NCBI GenBank assembly: GCA_964450565.1
Contig: CAYVCP010000003.1
Coordinates: forward strand, 1 to 30,423
Direction: 5' to 3'
Source: CAYVCP01 sp964450565
Lineage (GTDB): Bacteria > Patescibacteriota > Minisyncoccia > Minisyncoccales > CG1-02-41-26
Length of the DNA stretch: 30,423 nt
A program made the translations under genes and the position numbers. Shown one piece after another: positions 14,098-21,746 of the stretch (position 1 is its first letter; each line of letters begins with the position of its first letter). The notes under the pieces are model-generated. The model did not search any database. It was not told the DNA's origin and worked only from the letters and a program-made list of their open reading frames with translations.

Positions 14098-14840
14098 CTA
14101 ATTTTCCTCACATTTTCAGTATAACGGCAATAGTCACAATCAGGACTTGCTTCTGGAATCTTATTGCCATTTAAGCATTTGTGTATATCAAGGAGAGTGC
14201 CCTCAATCCAAACATCGTTTCCTTTATAAGGGATTAAAGTAATGTCAAACTCTAACTTGGCATCAAAAGCTTCTTTATCAGTTTTTCCGTTGCAGTAAAC
14301 AAAGTAACCAATATCTGAAACCTTATAACCGTTTTGTCTTAAGAGCCACTGATAAATCTCCATTTGCCTTTTATAGGTAATTTGCCAGTCTTTGTTAAGC
14401 TCTGTAATAGCTTCATTTTTAGAAGTTGCCTTATAATCAACCACGATATATTCGTCTTGAGAGTTTTTCCATAAATCATCAATGGCTCCAAAAATTAAAA
14501 GGTTAGTAGCTTTATGTAAAAATTGTACTCCAGTAAAATTATATCTCCATTTATCTAAGTCTTCATGGGCAACAGGAATAGCATCCACTCCATATTTTTC
14601 AATTAAAGGATGTTTCGTTCCTTTCCGCCTATTTATATCAAACTCTTTTTTCAGTAATTTATCTACAGCAGAATTTAAATTAAAAGGAAAACCAGGAGGC
14701 CTTCCCACCCCTAAAACCCTATCCAGGTAAAAACATTTAGGGCATGATAAAAACAAATCTATTTTACTTCTTGAAAGCTTAAATGGTTCTTTAGAATCTG
14801 GCTTATAAACTCTTTTTCTTTGTGTATAATATTGAGTCAT
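14094..14840 (-). CDS. PD-(D/E)XK nuclease, Cas4/RecB-like, with possible Fe-S cysteines
   Basis: A 248-residue stand-alone nuclease of the PD-(D/E)XK superfamily (Cas4 / RecB C-terminal type), a DNA exonuclease or end-processing enzyme by family. Seen: an N-terminal SRSKIDLFLSCPKCFYL, the metal motif LLIFGAIDDLW ... EYIVVDYKATS (Asp, then Asp-x-Lys), and the downstream QMEIYQWLLRQ helix. C-terminal cysteines are KCLNG and DCDYCRYT. The N-terminal CPKC and the C-terminal cysteines lie as in Cas4/AddB iron-sulfur nucleases, so a [4Fe-4S] cluster is possible. No cas genes or CRISPR repeats are in the window, so a repair or general DNA role next to uvrA is more likely. The start has no Shine-Dalgarno. 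Confidence 0.8.
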   Translation of the reverse strand: MTQYYTQRKRVYKPDSKEPFKLSRSKIDLFLSCPKCFYLDRVLGVGRPPGFPFNLNSAVDKLLKKEFDINRRKGTKHPLIEKYGVDAIPVAHEDLDKWRYNFTGVQFLHKATNLLIFGAIDDLWKNSQDEYIVVDYKATSKNEAITELNKDWQITYKRQMEIYQWLLRQNGYKVSDIGYFVYCNGKTDKEAFDAKLEFDITLIPYKGNDVWIEGTLLDIHKCLNGNKIPEASPDCDYCRYTENVRKIS

Positions 14841-14931
14841 ATAAATTAATTTTATTTAATCAATAAAACTTTTACGATATTAATTTAGGATAGCATAAAA
14901 AAATTATCCTTTCTATCTTTTCAATTAAGCA

Positions 14932-17712
14932 TTAGTTCTTTTTCAAATACTGAGCTGTATAGCTTTCTTTAATCTTTTTAACGTCTTGAACAATACCTTC
15001 AGCAACTATACTCCCACCCCTATCTCCTCCTTCTGGTCCTAGGTCAATAATCCAGTCAGCTGATTTAATAAAATCAAGGTTATGTTCTATTGTAAGGACA
15101 GTGTTGCCTCTTATCACTAGCTCTTTTAAAACTTGTATTAACTTTTTTATATCATCAGGATGTAATCCCGTTGTAGGTTCGTCTAGAATGTAAAGGGTTT
15201 TCCCTGTTTGCCTTTTAGAAAGCTCTGTAGCCAATTTTACTCTTTGAGCTTCTCCTCCTGAAAGAGAGGGAGCTGATTGTCCTAATTCAATATAACCTAA
15301 CCCGACTTCTTTAAGTGTGTGAAGTTTGTTAAAAAGAGTAGGAATATTTTGAAAAAACTTCATTGCTTCTTCTATTGTCATAGAAAGAACATCTGCGATA
15401 TTCTTTCCCTTATACTCTATTTCTAATGTTTCTTTATTATATCTTCTTCCATGACATTCTTCGCATGTAACATAAATATCTGGTAAAAAATACATCTCTA
15501 TTTTTTTAACACCTTGTCCCTCACATTCTTCACATCTCCCTCCTTTTACATTAAAGCTAAATCTTCCTAGTTTATACCCTCTAACTCGAGCCTCTTTTTG
15601 TTGAGCAAAGAGTTCTCTTATAGCATTAAAAGCCCCCGTATAAGTAACAGGATTACTTCTTGGAGTTCTTCCTATAGGAGACTGATCAACTAAAATAACT
15701 TTATCTAAATTCTCTACTCCTTGTATCACATCGAATTTTCCTGGGATTTCTTTTGATCTATAAAACTTTTTATACAAGTATTTTGCTATAATGTCGTTAA
15801 CCAAAGAAGACTTCCCTGACCCAGAGACTCCAGTAACACAAATAAAATTAGCTAAAGGAATCCTTACATCTATATGTTTAAGATTATGCTCTTTAGCCCC
15901 TTTTATAATTAATTGATCTTTTTGAACTAAACGATTGCTTTCTGTAGCAACTTTCTTTTTGCCAGATAAATATTGCCCCGTTAAAGTATTGGACCTACTT
16001 AATTTCAAAGGGGTTCCCTCAAAAACAACCTTTCCTCCGTGTTTTCCAGCCCCAGGACCTATCTCAATTACCCAATCTGATGCTTTAATTGTTTGAGGAT
16101 CATGTTCTACTACAATGACAGTATTGCCCACATCTCTTAGTTGTTTAAGAGTTTTAATGAGTTTTTCTTGATCTCTTTGATGTAAGCCAATAGAAGGCTC
16201 GTCTAGGATATAAAGAACTCCTGTTAGTTTGGACCCTATTTGAGTAGCTAACCTTGTTCTTTGTTCTTCTCCTCCTGACAAGGTTTCTGTTTCTCTACTT
16301 AAACTTAAATAGTCCAAACCGACATCATCAAGAAATTCCAGTCTCTCTTTTATTTCTTTAATTAACCCTTGAGATATTTTCAATTGACCTTCTGTCAACA
16401 CCTTCTTTTTTAAAGTATCGTCAAAAAACTCTTTTGCTTGTTTAATAGAAAAAGACACAACATCGTTTATATTTTTTCCAGCAAACAAAACAGACAAGGA
16501 TTCTTTTTTTAATCTCTTACCCTTACATTCTTCACAAGTTTTCTCTACCATATACTTTTTGATTTCCTCTCTTGTTGAATCAGAATTAGTCTGCCAATAT
16601 CTTCTTTCCAAATTAGGAATTACTCCTTCAAAATATCTGTCACCATACAACAAAATATCAATATCTTTTTTTAATAAATCCTTAACTGGATCATCCAAAG
16701 AAAACTTATGTCTCAAAGCAATTTTTCTTAATATTTTATTATACCAACCCTGTCTTCCTACTCTATGAGAAGCTCTGGACCATGGGAAAACAGCACCTTC
16801 GCTTAAGCTTAAATTTTTATTAGGTAATACTAAATCTGGAGCAACCTCTAGTTTCTTTCCTAAGCCTTGGCAAGCAGGACACGCTCCATGGGGAGAATTA
16901 AAAGAAAATAATCTTGGCTCGATAGGAGGCAAAGAAATACCACAGTGTTCACAAGCAAACTTTTCTGAAAAAAGAAAGTCCTTGCCTTGTTGAGAAACCA
17001 TTACCATGCCCTTGCCTAATTTTAAAGCTGTTTCTAAGGAGTCTACTAAACGAGATCTTTCTAAATCATTCCCTAAAACCAGTCTATCTACTACAACTTC
17101 TATATTATGCTTTTTTTTGCCATCTAAAGGATTTTCTATGGCTTCTTCTATTCTTTTTATAATCCCATCAATCCTTACCCTTACAAAACCTGCTCTTTTG
17201 ATTTCTTCCAAGATACCTTCATGTTCTCCTTTCCTAGAATTAACCAAAGGGCCAAGGACTAAAAGTTCTTTTTCTTTTTTCAAATTTAAAATCTGTCTTA
17301 CTATTTGATCTATATTTTGTGCAGAAACTTCTCTAAAACAAGACGGACAATGAGGAACTCCTGCTCTTGCGAAAAGAACCCTCAAATAATCATATATCTC
17401 TGTTATTGTCCCCACGGTACTTCTGGGATTATGAGAAGCCTTCCTTTGATCAATAGAAATAGAGGGTGAAATACCTTCAATTTTATCTACATCAGGTTTT
17501 TGCATTACACCAAGAAACTGTCTTGCATAAGAAGAAAGGCTCTCTACATATCTTCTTTGTCCTTCAGCGTACAAAGTATCAAAAGCTAAGGATGATTTGC
17601 CTGATCCTGAAACTCCAGCAATAACAACAAGTTTATTCTTTGGAATATCCAAAGAAACATTTTTTAAATTATGTACTCTAGCGCCTCTAATTTTTATTAT
17701 ACCCTCTTGCAT
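14932..17712 (-). CDS. uvrA: Excinuclease ABC subunit A
   Basis: DNA-damage recognition ATPase of nucleotide excision repair; a dimer that loads UvrB. 926 residues, normal length. Seen: first Walker A GVSGSGKSS at residues 33-41, signature YVESLSSYARQF, zinc-binding Cys pairs (CPSC, CEHC...CPAC, CEEC...), the first ABC signature LSGGEEQR, the second Walker A GVSGSGKSS near residue 620, the CEECEG...CEEC zinc finger, and LSGGEAQR followed by LYILDEPTTGLHPDD. The start ATG 17712-17710 lies 12-18 nt from TATAAT-like boxes on the minus strand, so the leader is short. It is divergent from uvrC, with a small transcription unit between them. uvrB is not in the window. Confidence 0.99.
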   Translation of the reverse strand: MQEGIIKIRGARVHNLKNVSLDIPKNKLVVIAGVSGSGKSSLAFDTLYAEGQRRYVESLSSYARQFLGVMQKPDVDKIEGISPSISIDQRKASHNPRSTVGTITEIYDYLRVLFARAGVPHCPSCFREVSAQNIDQIVRQILNLKKEKELLVLGPLVNSRKGEHEGILEEIKRAGFVRVRIDGIIKRIEEAIENPLDGKKKHNIEVVVDRLVLGNDLERSRLVDSLETALKLGKGMVMVSQQGKDFLFSEKFACEHCGISLPPIEPRLFSFNSPHGACPACQGLGKKLEVAPDLVLPNKNLSLSEGAVFPWSRASHRVGRQGWYNKILRKIALRHKFSLDDPVKDLLKKDIDILLYGDRYFEGVIPNLERRYWQTNSDSTREEIKKYMVEKTCEECKGKRLKKESLSVLFAGKNINDVVSFSIKQAKEFFDDTLKKKVLTEGQLKISQGLIKEIKERLEFLDDVGLDYLSLSRETETLSGGEEQRTRLATQIGSKLTGVLYILDEPSIGLHQRDQEKLIKTLKQLRDVGNTVIVVEHDPQTIKASDWVIEIGPGAGKHGGKVVFEGTPLKLSRSNTLTGQYLSGKKKVATESNRLVQKDQLIIKGAKEHNLKHIDVRIPLANFICVTGVSGSGKSSLVNDIIAKYLYKKFYRSKEIPGKFDVIQGVENLDKVILVDQSPIGRTPRSNPVTYTGAFNAIRELFAQQKEARVRGYKLGRFSFNVKGGRCEECEGQGVKKIEMYFLPDIYVTCEECHGRRYNKETLEIEYKGKNIADVLSMTIEEAMKFFQNIPTLFNKLHTLKEVGLGYIELGQSAPSLSGGEAQRVKLATELSKRQTGKTLYILDEPTTGLHPDDIKKLIQVLKELVIRGNTVLTIEHNLDFIKSADWIIDLGPEGGDRGGSIVAEGIVQDVKKIKESYTAQYLKKN

Positions 17713-17735
17713 AAAGTTGCAATCTATTATATAAT
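17707..17735 (+). promoter_or_regulatory. Candidate promoter of the 34-codon peptide unit
   Basis: Plus strand: -35 TTGCAT at 17707-17712 (weak, overlapping the uvrA start codon), 17-nt spacer, perfect -10 TATAAT at 17730-17735. The A/T-rich block 17724-17742 is nearly palindromic and also offers TATAAT boxes on the minus strand, so it may serve uvrA too. Confidence 0.45.
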
Positions 17736-17772
17736 ATTATAGTAAAAAATACCAGAAAGAAGAAGGATTTGA

Positions 17773-17877
17773 ATGGAAATTCTAATTGGAATTGTTGTTT
17801 TCTCCTTGTGTTTCCTCGCTTTTCGAGGAATACACAGGGAGAAAGCTAGCCATCCAAAGAATAGATTGGATGGCTAG
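17773..17877 (+). CDS. Small one-TM basic peptide (34 aa)
   Basis: An open frame of 34 codons from ATG 17773 to TAG 17877. Seen: residues 1-17 are MEILIGIVVFSLCFLAF, a single hydrophobic helix, and the tail RGIHREKASHPKNRLDG is basic. A good Shine-Dalgarno (AGAAGGA, 5 nt spacing) precedes the ATG, which is unusual here. G+C is about 40%. The coding sequence overlaps two strong hairpins, and a third hairpin follows the stop at once. The length and layout recall type I toxin peptides and other small membrane proteins, but no homolog is recognised and it may be a leader peptide or not translated at all. The uvrA/uvrC context allows, but does not show, a stress role. Confidence 0.5.
   Translation: MEILIGIVVFSLCFLAFRGIHREKASHPKNRLDG
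17797..17846 (+). repeat. Long imperfect hairpin 1 inside the peptide frame
   Basis: Left arm 17797-17818 (core CTCCTTGTGTTTCCTCG), loop CTTTT, right arm 17824-17846 (core CGAGGAATACACAGGGAG). About 22 pairs form, with one bulged base and two G-U pairs that form only in plus-strand RNA. Confidence 0.8.
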
Positions 17878-17879
17878 CT
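17844..17879 (+). repeat. Perfect 14-bp hairpin 2 spanning the peptide stop codon
   Basis: AGCTAGCCATCCAA (17844-17857), loop of 8, TTGGATGGCTAGCT (17866-17879). The arms are perfectly complementary and the right arm contains the TAG stop at 17875-17877. Its left end abuts hairpin 1, so the two could stack. Confidence 0.85.
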
Positions 17880-17882
17880 CTC

Positions 17883-17918
17883 TTGAGGGGGGTGATGTAC
17901 ATACATCACCCCCCTTAA
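17883..17918 (+). terminator. Strong G6/C6 hairpin after the peptide frame
   Basis: TTGAGGGGGGTGATGTA pairs with TACATCACCCCCCTTAA: 14 perfect pairs plus a short extension (17 with one G-U), loop CA (in practice a few bases more). It begins 6 nt after the TAG stop of the small frame and lies 35 nt before uvrC. The flank is TTAAAACACTCTTT rather than a clean U-run, so termination is likely but not certain. Confidence 0.6.
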
Positions 17919-17952
17919 AACACTCTTTATAATAATTAACATAACAATCTTA

Positions 17953-19152
17953 ATGGAAAAAATTAAGTTTATAGATAAAAAAAGAATAAATTATTTACCA
18001 AGAAATATTGGTATCTATGTTTTCAAAAAAAACAATACCTTCTTATACATCGGAAAATCAATTAATATAAGGCAAAGAGTTATAGAGCATTTTAAAAACA
18101 AAGCCTTGAAAGATGCTTTTTATACGAAAGAAGCTACTAAGGTAGGCTATTTAAAAACAAATTCTGAAATAAAAGCGTTACTTAAAGAAGCTGAATTAAT
18201 TAAAAGATATAAGCCAAAATACAATACGATATGGAAAGATAATAAAAACTTTAGTTTTGTCGAAATAACAAAAGAAAAATTCCCAAGGATATTTATCACT
18301 CATCAACCAAAAGGAAACGCAATTGGTCCTTTCGTTGGCTCTAAAGGGTTAAAAATCACTTTAAGGTTATTGAGAAAAATATTTCCTTATAGAACTTGTA
18401 ATCAATTGCCCAAAAAAGCTTGTTTATATCAAGAGCTTAAGTTATGCCCTGCTCCCTGTGTAAACCAAAAAGATTACAAGGAAAACATAGTAAATATTCA
18501 AGAAATATTAAAAGGTAAAAGCAAAACCCTTATCTCTCAACTTAAAAAAGAAATGAGGGATTTCTCTAGAAAAGAAAAATACGAAGAAGCAACAGAAAAA
18601 AGAAACCAGATCTTTGCTTTAGAGAATATCTTTTTAAACGCTCAAGTCATCGCAAAAGATGAATGGCAAAAAATAAGGATACAATTAAAAAATCTTTTAG
18701 GAAAGGAAATTAATAGGATAGAGGGATATGATGTCTCCAATATCCAAGGGAAACAAGCAGTGGGTAGTATGGTTGTTTTTGAAAAAGGAAAACCTAAAAA
18801 AGAAGATTACAGAAAGTTTAAAATTAAAACATGTAGCACTCCGAACGACACAGCTATGCTTGCTGAAATTATTCAAAGAAGATTTAAACATAAAGAATGG
18901 AATAGTCCTCAAGCCATCTTAATAGATGGAGGAAAAGGACAACTTTCAACAGTAAGAAGAGAAGCACCCACTAACATCAAGATAATGTCGTTAGCTAAAA
19001 AAAATAATGAGCTCTTTTTAACTAATAAACCAATTCTTTTAAAAGATCTTCCTAAAGAATTATCTAATCTAATGTTAAATATCAGAGACGAATCACATAG
19101 ATTTGCTATATCATATCATAAGAAAATAAGAAGCAAGGAAGCTCTTTCTTAG
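17953..19152 (+). CDS. uvrC: Excinuclease ABC subunit C, short form without C-terminal HhH
   Basis: Dual-incision nuclease of nucleotide excision repair. 399 residues against about 600 in typical bacteria. Seen in order: GIY-YIG nuclease (residues 19-90; GIYVF, LYIGKS, Arg40, E81), four cysteines C149, C157, C165, C169 spaced like the UvrC iron-sulfur site, UVR motif (about 195-222) for UvrB contact, and an RNase H-like domain with D260 (EGYDVSNIQG), D325 (ILIDGGKGQL) and H382 (DESHRFA). The protein stops just after the RNase H domain, so the tandem helix-hairpin-helix is missing. ATG 17953 has no Shine-Dalgarno; a TATAAT at 17928-17933 would give an approximately 12-nt leader. Confidence 0.95.
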   Translation: MEKIKFIDKKRINYLPRNIGIYVFKKNNTFLYIGKSINIRQRVIEHFKNKALKDAFYTKEATKVGYLKTNSEIKALLKEAELIKRYKPKYNTIWKDNKNFSFVEITKEKFPRIFITHQPKGNAIGPFVGSKGLKITLRLLRKIFPYRTCNQLPKKACLYQELKLCPAPCVNQKDYKENIVNIQEILKGKSKTLISQLKKEMRDFSRKEKYEEATEKRNQIFALENIFLNAQVIAKDEWQKIRIQLKNLLGKEINRIEGYDVSNIQGKQAVGSMVVFEKGKPKKEDYRKFKIKTCSTPNDTAMLAEIIQRRFKHKEWNSPQAILIDGGKGQLSTVRREAPTNIKIMSLAKKNNELFLTNKPILLKDLPKELSNLMLNIRDESHRFAISYHKKIRSKEALS

Positions 19153-19153
19153 G

Positions 19154-19181
19154 TTGACTTGATAAAAAACTTTGCTATACT
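19154..19181 (+). promoter_or_regulatory. Promoter of the yvlD-secG unit
   Basis: -35 TTGACT at 19154-19159, 16-nt spacer, -10 TATACT at 19176-19181, then 8 nt to ATG 19190. Transcription should start within 1-2 nt of the ATG. The -35 begins 2 nt after the uvrC stop codon. Confidence 0.7.
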
Positions 19182-19189
19182 AAAAAGTA

Positions 19190-19552
19190 ATGAGAACTCG
19201 GAGTTTATTATGGTACATAATAGCGTCTATTATAGCTCTGTTTGTGGCAACTTTAATAGTGCCTAATGTTTCTATTGAAGGAGAAACAATTCAGTATATC
19301 AAGGTATTATTGTTATCTGGCTTAGTCCTTGGTTTAATAAATTATTTTATTAAACCTCTCATAAAAACAATTGTTTTCCCATTAAGACTATTAACATTTG
19401 GATTAATAAACCTTGTAATTAATATTCTCATTGTTTGGTGTGTTGATATTCTTTTCTTAGAATTATCTATTGAGGGACTACTGAGCTTGTTTCTAACAAG
19501 TTTGATAGTATGGATAGTCAATATTATAATCCCCAAAAAGAAAAAGTTATGA
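19190..19552 (+). CDS. YvlD / phage-holin-4_2-type small membrane protein
   Basis: A 120-residue protein with four hydrophobic segments (about residues 6-25, 38-55, 65-85 and 92-112) and a basic C-terminus (PKKKKL). The pattern, with LGLINYFIKPLIKTIVFPLRLLTFGLINL in the middle, is that of the YvlD / 'phage holin family 4' group. Despite that name it is a widespread chromosomal membrane protein of unknown function and no sign of a phage is present. It overlaps secG by 4 nt (ATGA). Confidence 0.85.
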   Translation: MRTRSLLWYIIASIIALFVATLIVPNVSIEGETIQYIKVLLLSGLVLGLINYFIKPLIKTIVFPLRLLTFGLINLVINILIVWCVDILFLELSIEGLLSLFLTSLIVWIVNIIIPKKKKL

Positions 19553-19767
19553 AACAAATTTTAATAATCCTACAAATAATCATCCCTATTCTTTTAATCA
19601 TTACCATCCTTTTGCAACAAAGGGGAACTGCTTTAGGTTCTGCTTTTGGAGGGGGCGGAGGTGGTGCTTATTCTCAAAGAAGAGGAATGGATAAAAAAAT
19701 TCTTATTCTAACTATTGTATTGGGAATATTGTTTGTTATCCTCTCTCTATTGAATCTTATCTTTTAA
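19549..19767 (+). CDS. secG: Preprotein translocase subunit SecG
   Basis: Accessory subunit of the SecYEG channel. 72 residues with two membrane helices (residues 2-20 and about 48-70), joined by the typical Gly-rich loop QQRGTALGSAFGGGGGGAYS followed by RRGMDK. ATG 19549 is chosen over an in-frame ATG 13 codons upstream because it forms an ATGA overlap with the preceding stop and gives the normal SecG N-terminus (MKQILIILQIIIPILLI). The next gene starts 1 nt after its stop. Confidence 0.95.
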   Translation: MKQILIILQIIIPILLIITILLQQRGTALGSAFGGGGGGAYSQRRGMDKKILILTIVLGILFVILSLLNLIF

Positions 19768-19768
19768 A

Positions 19769-21742
19769 GTGAAATCTGTAAAAATAAAAAAAGGATCTTT
19801 TAAATTTCCTTCCAATCAACAATGGAAAAAGTTTTTTATTTGTTTAAGTAAAAAAGAAAAAATTGCTTTCCTTGTATTTTCTTTTCTTGCTCTTTTTTCC
19901 TTTATTTTTTTAACTTCTAATTTCTATATCCGTCATACTGAAGTATTTCCTAAATCAGGAGGAAGTTATAAGGAAGGTTTAATAGGGCAACCTCGCTTTA
20001 TTAATCCTATTTATCTTTCATCTCAAGATATTGATAGAGATATAGTAGAAATATTATTTTCAGGTTTAATGAAATATGATACACAGGGAAATCTAAAAAA
20101 TGACCTTGCAAAATCTTATGAAGTTATAAATCAAGGAAAAACCTTTGAATTTACCCTAAAAGAGAACATCCTATGGCACGATGGAACACCCTTAACAACA
20201 GATGATATTATCTTTACTGTCTCTATAATTCAAAATCCAGAATATGGGAGCCCTTTAAGAATAAAGTGGACAGGTGTTTTAACAGAAAAAGTGTCTGATA
20301 CAAAGATTATCTTTAAACTACCAAAGGCATATCCTGGATTCTTAGAAACCTTAACTTTAAAAATTATTCCAAAACATATTTTTGAGAATATAGATCCTAG
20401 CAATCTCCCGTGGACTTTTGCTTCAAAAGATTATTTAATCGGTTCTGGACCATTTAAATGTAAAGAAATTAAACAAGATTCTTCTTTCGTTAAAGAATTG
20501 GTTTTAGAAAAAAATAAAGAATATTATGAAGAACCTGCTTTTTTAAACACCATTTCTTTCGTATTCTTTCAAAATGAAAATGATCTTCTTTTAAGTGACA
20601 TTGATGGTTTTTCTTTGCAAAACCAAGCCATAAAAAGATTTACACAAAAAGAATATGAATTAGAAATCCCTAGATATTTTGCTCTGTTCTTTAATGAACA
20701 AAGAGAAAATATAGTGAAAGAAAAAAAGATTAGAGAAGGACTTGCGATAGCTATTGATAAAAACAAAATTATCAAAGATGTTTTTTCCAATAAAGCACAG
20801 TTATCATCCTCTCCAATCCTACCTGAATTCTTTGGGTTTTCAACGTCAAGCTTAGAATATTCATTCGATCCAATATTATCAGATGAAATATTAAAAAATC
20901 AAGGATATGAATATAATGAAGAGACAAAAACAAGAGAGAAAACTAAAACCTTAGAAGCAGATTTTACTTTTACTAAAAATCTTACCTTAAAAAACACAGG
21001 GCAAGAAGTTACAGAACTACAAAAATGTTTGGCAAAAGATACAGAAATATACCCCGAAGGTATTGTAAGCGGATATTATGGAGCTCAAACAAAAAAAGCT
21101 GTAATAAAGTTTCAAGAAAAATATGCTACTGATATTCTTACTCCTATTGGCTTAACAAAAGGGACGGGAGATGTAAAACCAATGACTAGAGATAAATTAA
21201 ATGAGATTTGTTTTGAAAAAGAGACAGAATCAGAACAAATGGAAATCATACTTACTACAAGAGATTCTTTTCCACTCGCTGAAATGGCAAAAGAGATACA
21301 AAAAGATTGGGAGAAATTAGGCATTAAGGTAGTTATTGAAAAAGTATCCTTGGCAGAATTAGAAACAGACGTTCTTTCTCAAAGAAACTTTGACATATTG
21401 CTCTTAGGAGAAGCATTGGGATCTATACCAGACCCCTTTCCTTTTTGGCACTCAACCCAGAAAGACTATCCAGGACTCAATATCTCAGGATACTCCTCGC
21501 AAGCATCAGATAATTTATTAGAAACAGCAAGGGAAGAAGAACCACAGAGACAAGCGTCGCTAGAAGAATTTCAAGACATCTTACTTAAAGATATTCCTGC
21601 CATTTTCTTAACAAGACCTAATTTTATTTACTCTATTTCTTCTGATATCAAAGGATTTGGAATGGAAAAAATTACAGAGCCTGCTAAACGATTTTCTGAT
21701 ATTACAAAATGGCATATCAAAACAACAAGAAAATGGCAATAA
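19769..21742 (+). CDS. Membrane-anchored peptide-binding protein (SBP family 5) with inserted peptidoglycan-binding domain
   Basis: Extracytoplasmic solute-binding protein of the oligopeptide/DppA type. 657 residues with a GTG start 1 nt after the secG stop. Seen: a basic cytoplasmic N-terminus, one membrane helix (about residues 33-55) with no lipobox Cys, then the SBP-5 fold (LSGLMKYDTQGNLKNDLAKS-like region, WHDGTPLTTDDIIFTV, YLIGSGPFKC, IREGLAIAIDKNKII). At about residues 396-478 there is an inserted peptidoglycan-binding-1 repeat (NTGQEVTELQKCLAKDT ... YYGAQTKKAVIKFQEKYA), after which the SBP fold resumes (EMAKEIQKDWEKLGIKVVIE, NFDILLLG). No permease or ABC ATPase genes are in the window. 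It may tether to the wall and capture peptides. Confidence 0.88.
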   Translation: MKSVKIKKGSFKFPSNQQWKKFFICLSKKEKIAFLVFSFLALFSFIFLTSNFYIRHTEVFPKSGGSYKEGLIGQPRFINPIYLSSQDIDRDIVEILFSGLMKYDTQGNLKNDLAKSYEVINQGKTFEFTLKENILWHDGTPLTTDDIIFTVSIIQNPEYGSPLRIKWTGVLTEKVSDTKIIFKLPKAYPGFLETLTLKIIPKHIFENIDPSNLPWTFASKDYLIGSGPFKCKEIKQDSSFVKELVLEKNKEYYEEPAFLNTISFVFFQNENDLLLSDIDGFSLQNQAIKRFTQKEYELEIPRYFALFFNEQRENIVKEKKIREGLAIAIDKNKIIKDVFSNKAQLSSSPILPEFFGFSTSSLEYSFDPILSDEILKNQGYEYNEETKTREKTKTLEADFTFTKNLTLKNTGQEVTELQKCLAKDTEIYPEGIVSGYYGAQTKKAVIKFQEKYATDILTPIGLTKGTGDVKPMTRDKLNEICFEKETESEQMEIILTTRDSFPLAEMAKEIQKDWEKLGIKVVIEKVSLAELETDVLSQRNFDILLLGEALGSIPDPFPFWHSTQKDYPGLNISGYSSQASDNLLETAREEEPQRQASLEEFQDILLKDIPAIFLTRPNFIYSISSDIKGFGMEKITEPAKRFSDITKWHIKTTRKWQ

Positions 21743-21746
21743 AAAT

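Noticed and set aside
14094..14840. CRISPR-Cas adaptation gene (cas4)
   Set aside because: No repeat array and no cas1/cas2 or effector gene in the window; Cas4-like nucleases often stand alone.
14875..14915. AGGATA...TATCCT hairpin after uvrA as a terminator
   Set aside because: Only 6 bp, with the U-run in the loop instead of after the stem; too weak to call.
17797..17918. Terminal inverted repeats of an insertion sequence
   Set aside because: The three hairpins are unrelated to each other in sequence, enclose no transposase and show no flanking duplication.
19190..19552. Phage holin
   Set aside because: The domain name 'phage holin family 4' covers common chromosomal YvlD-type proteins; no endolysin or other phage gene is nearby and it is overlapped by secG.
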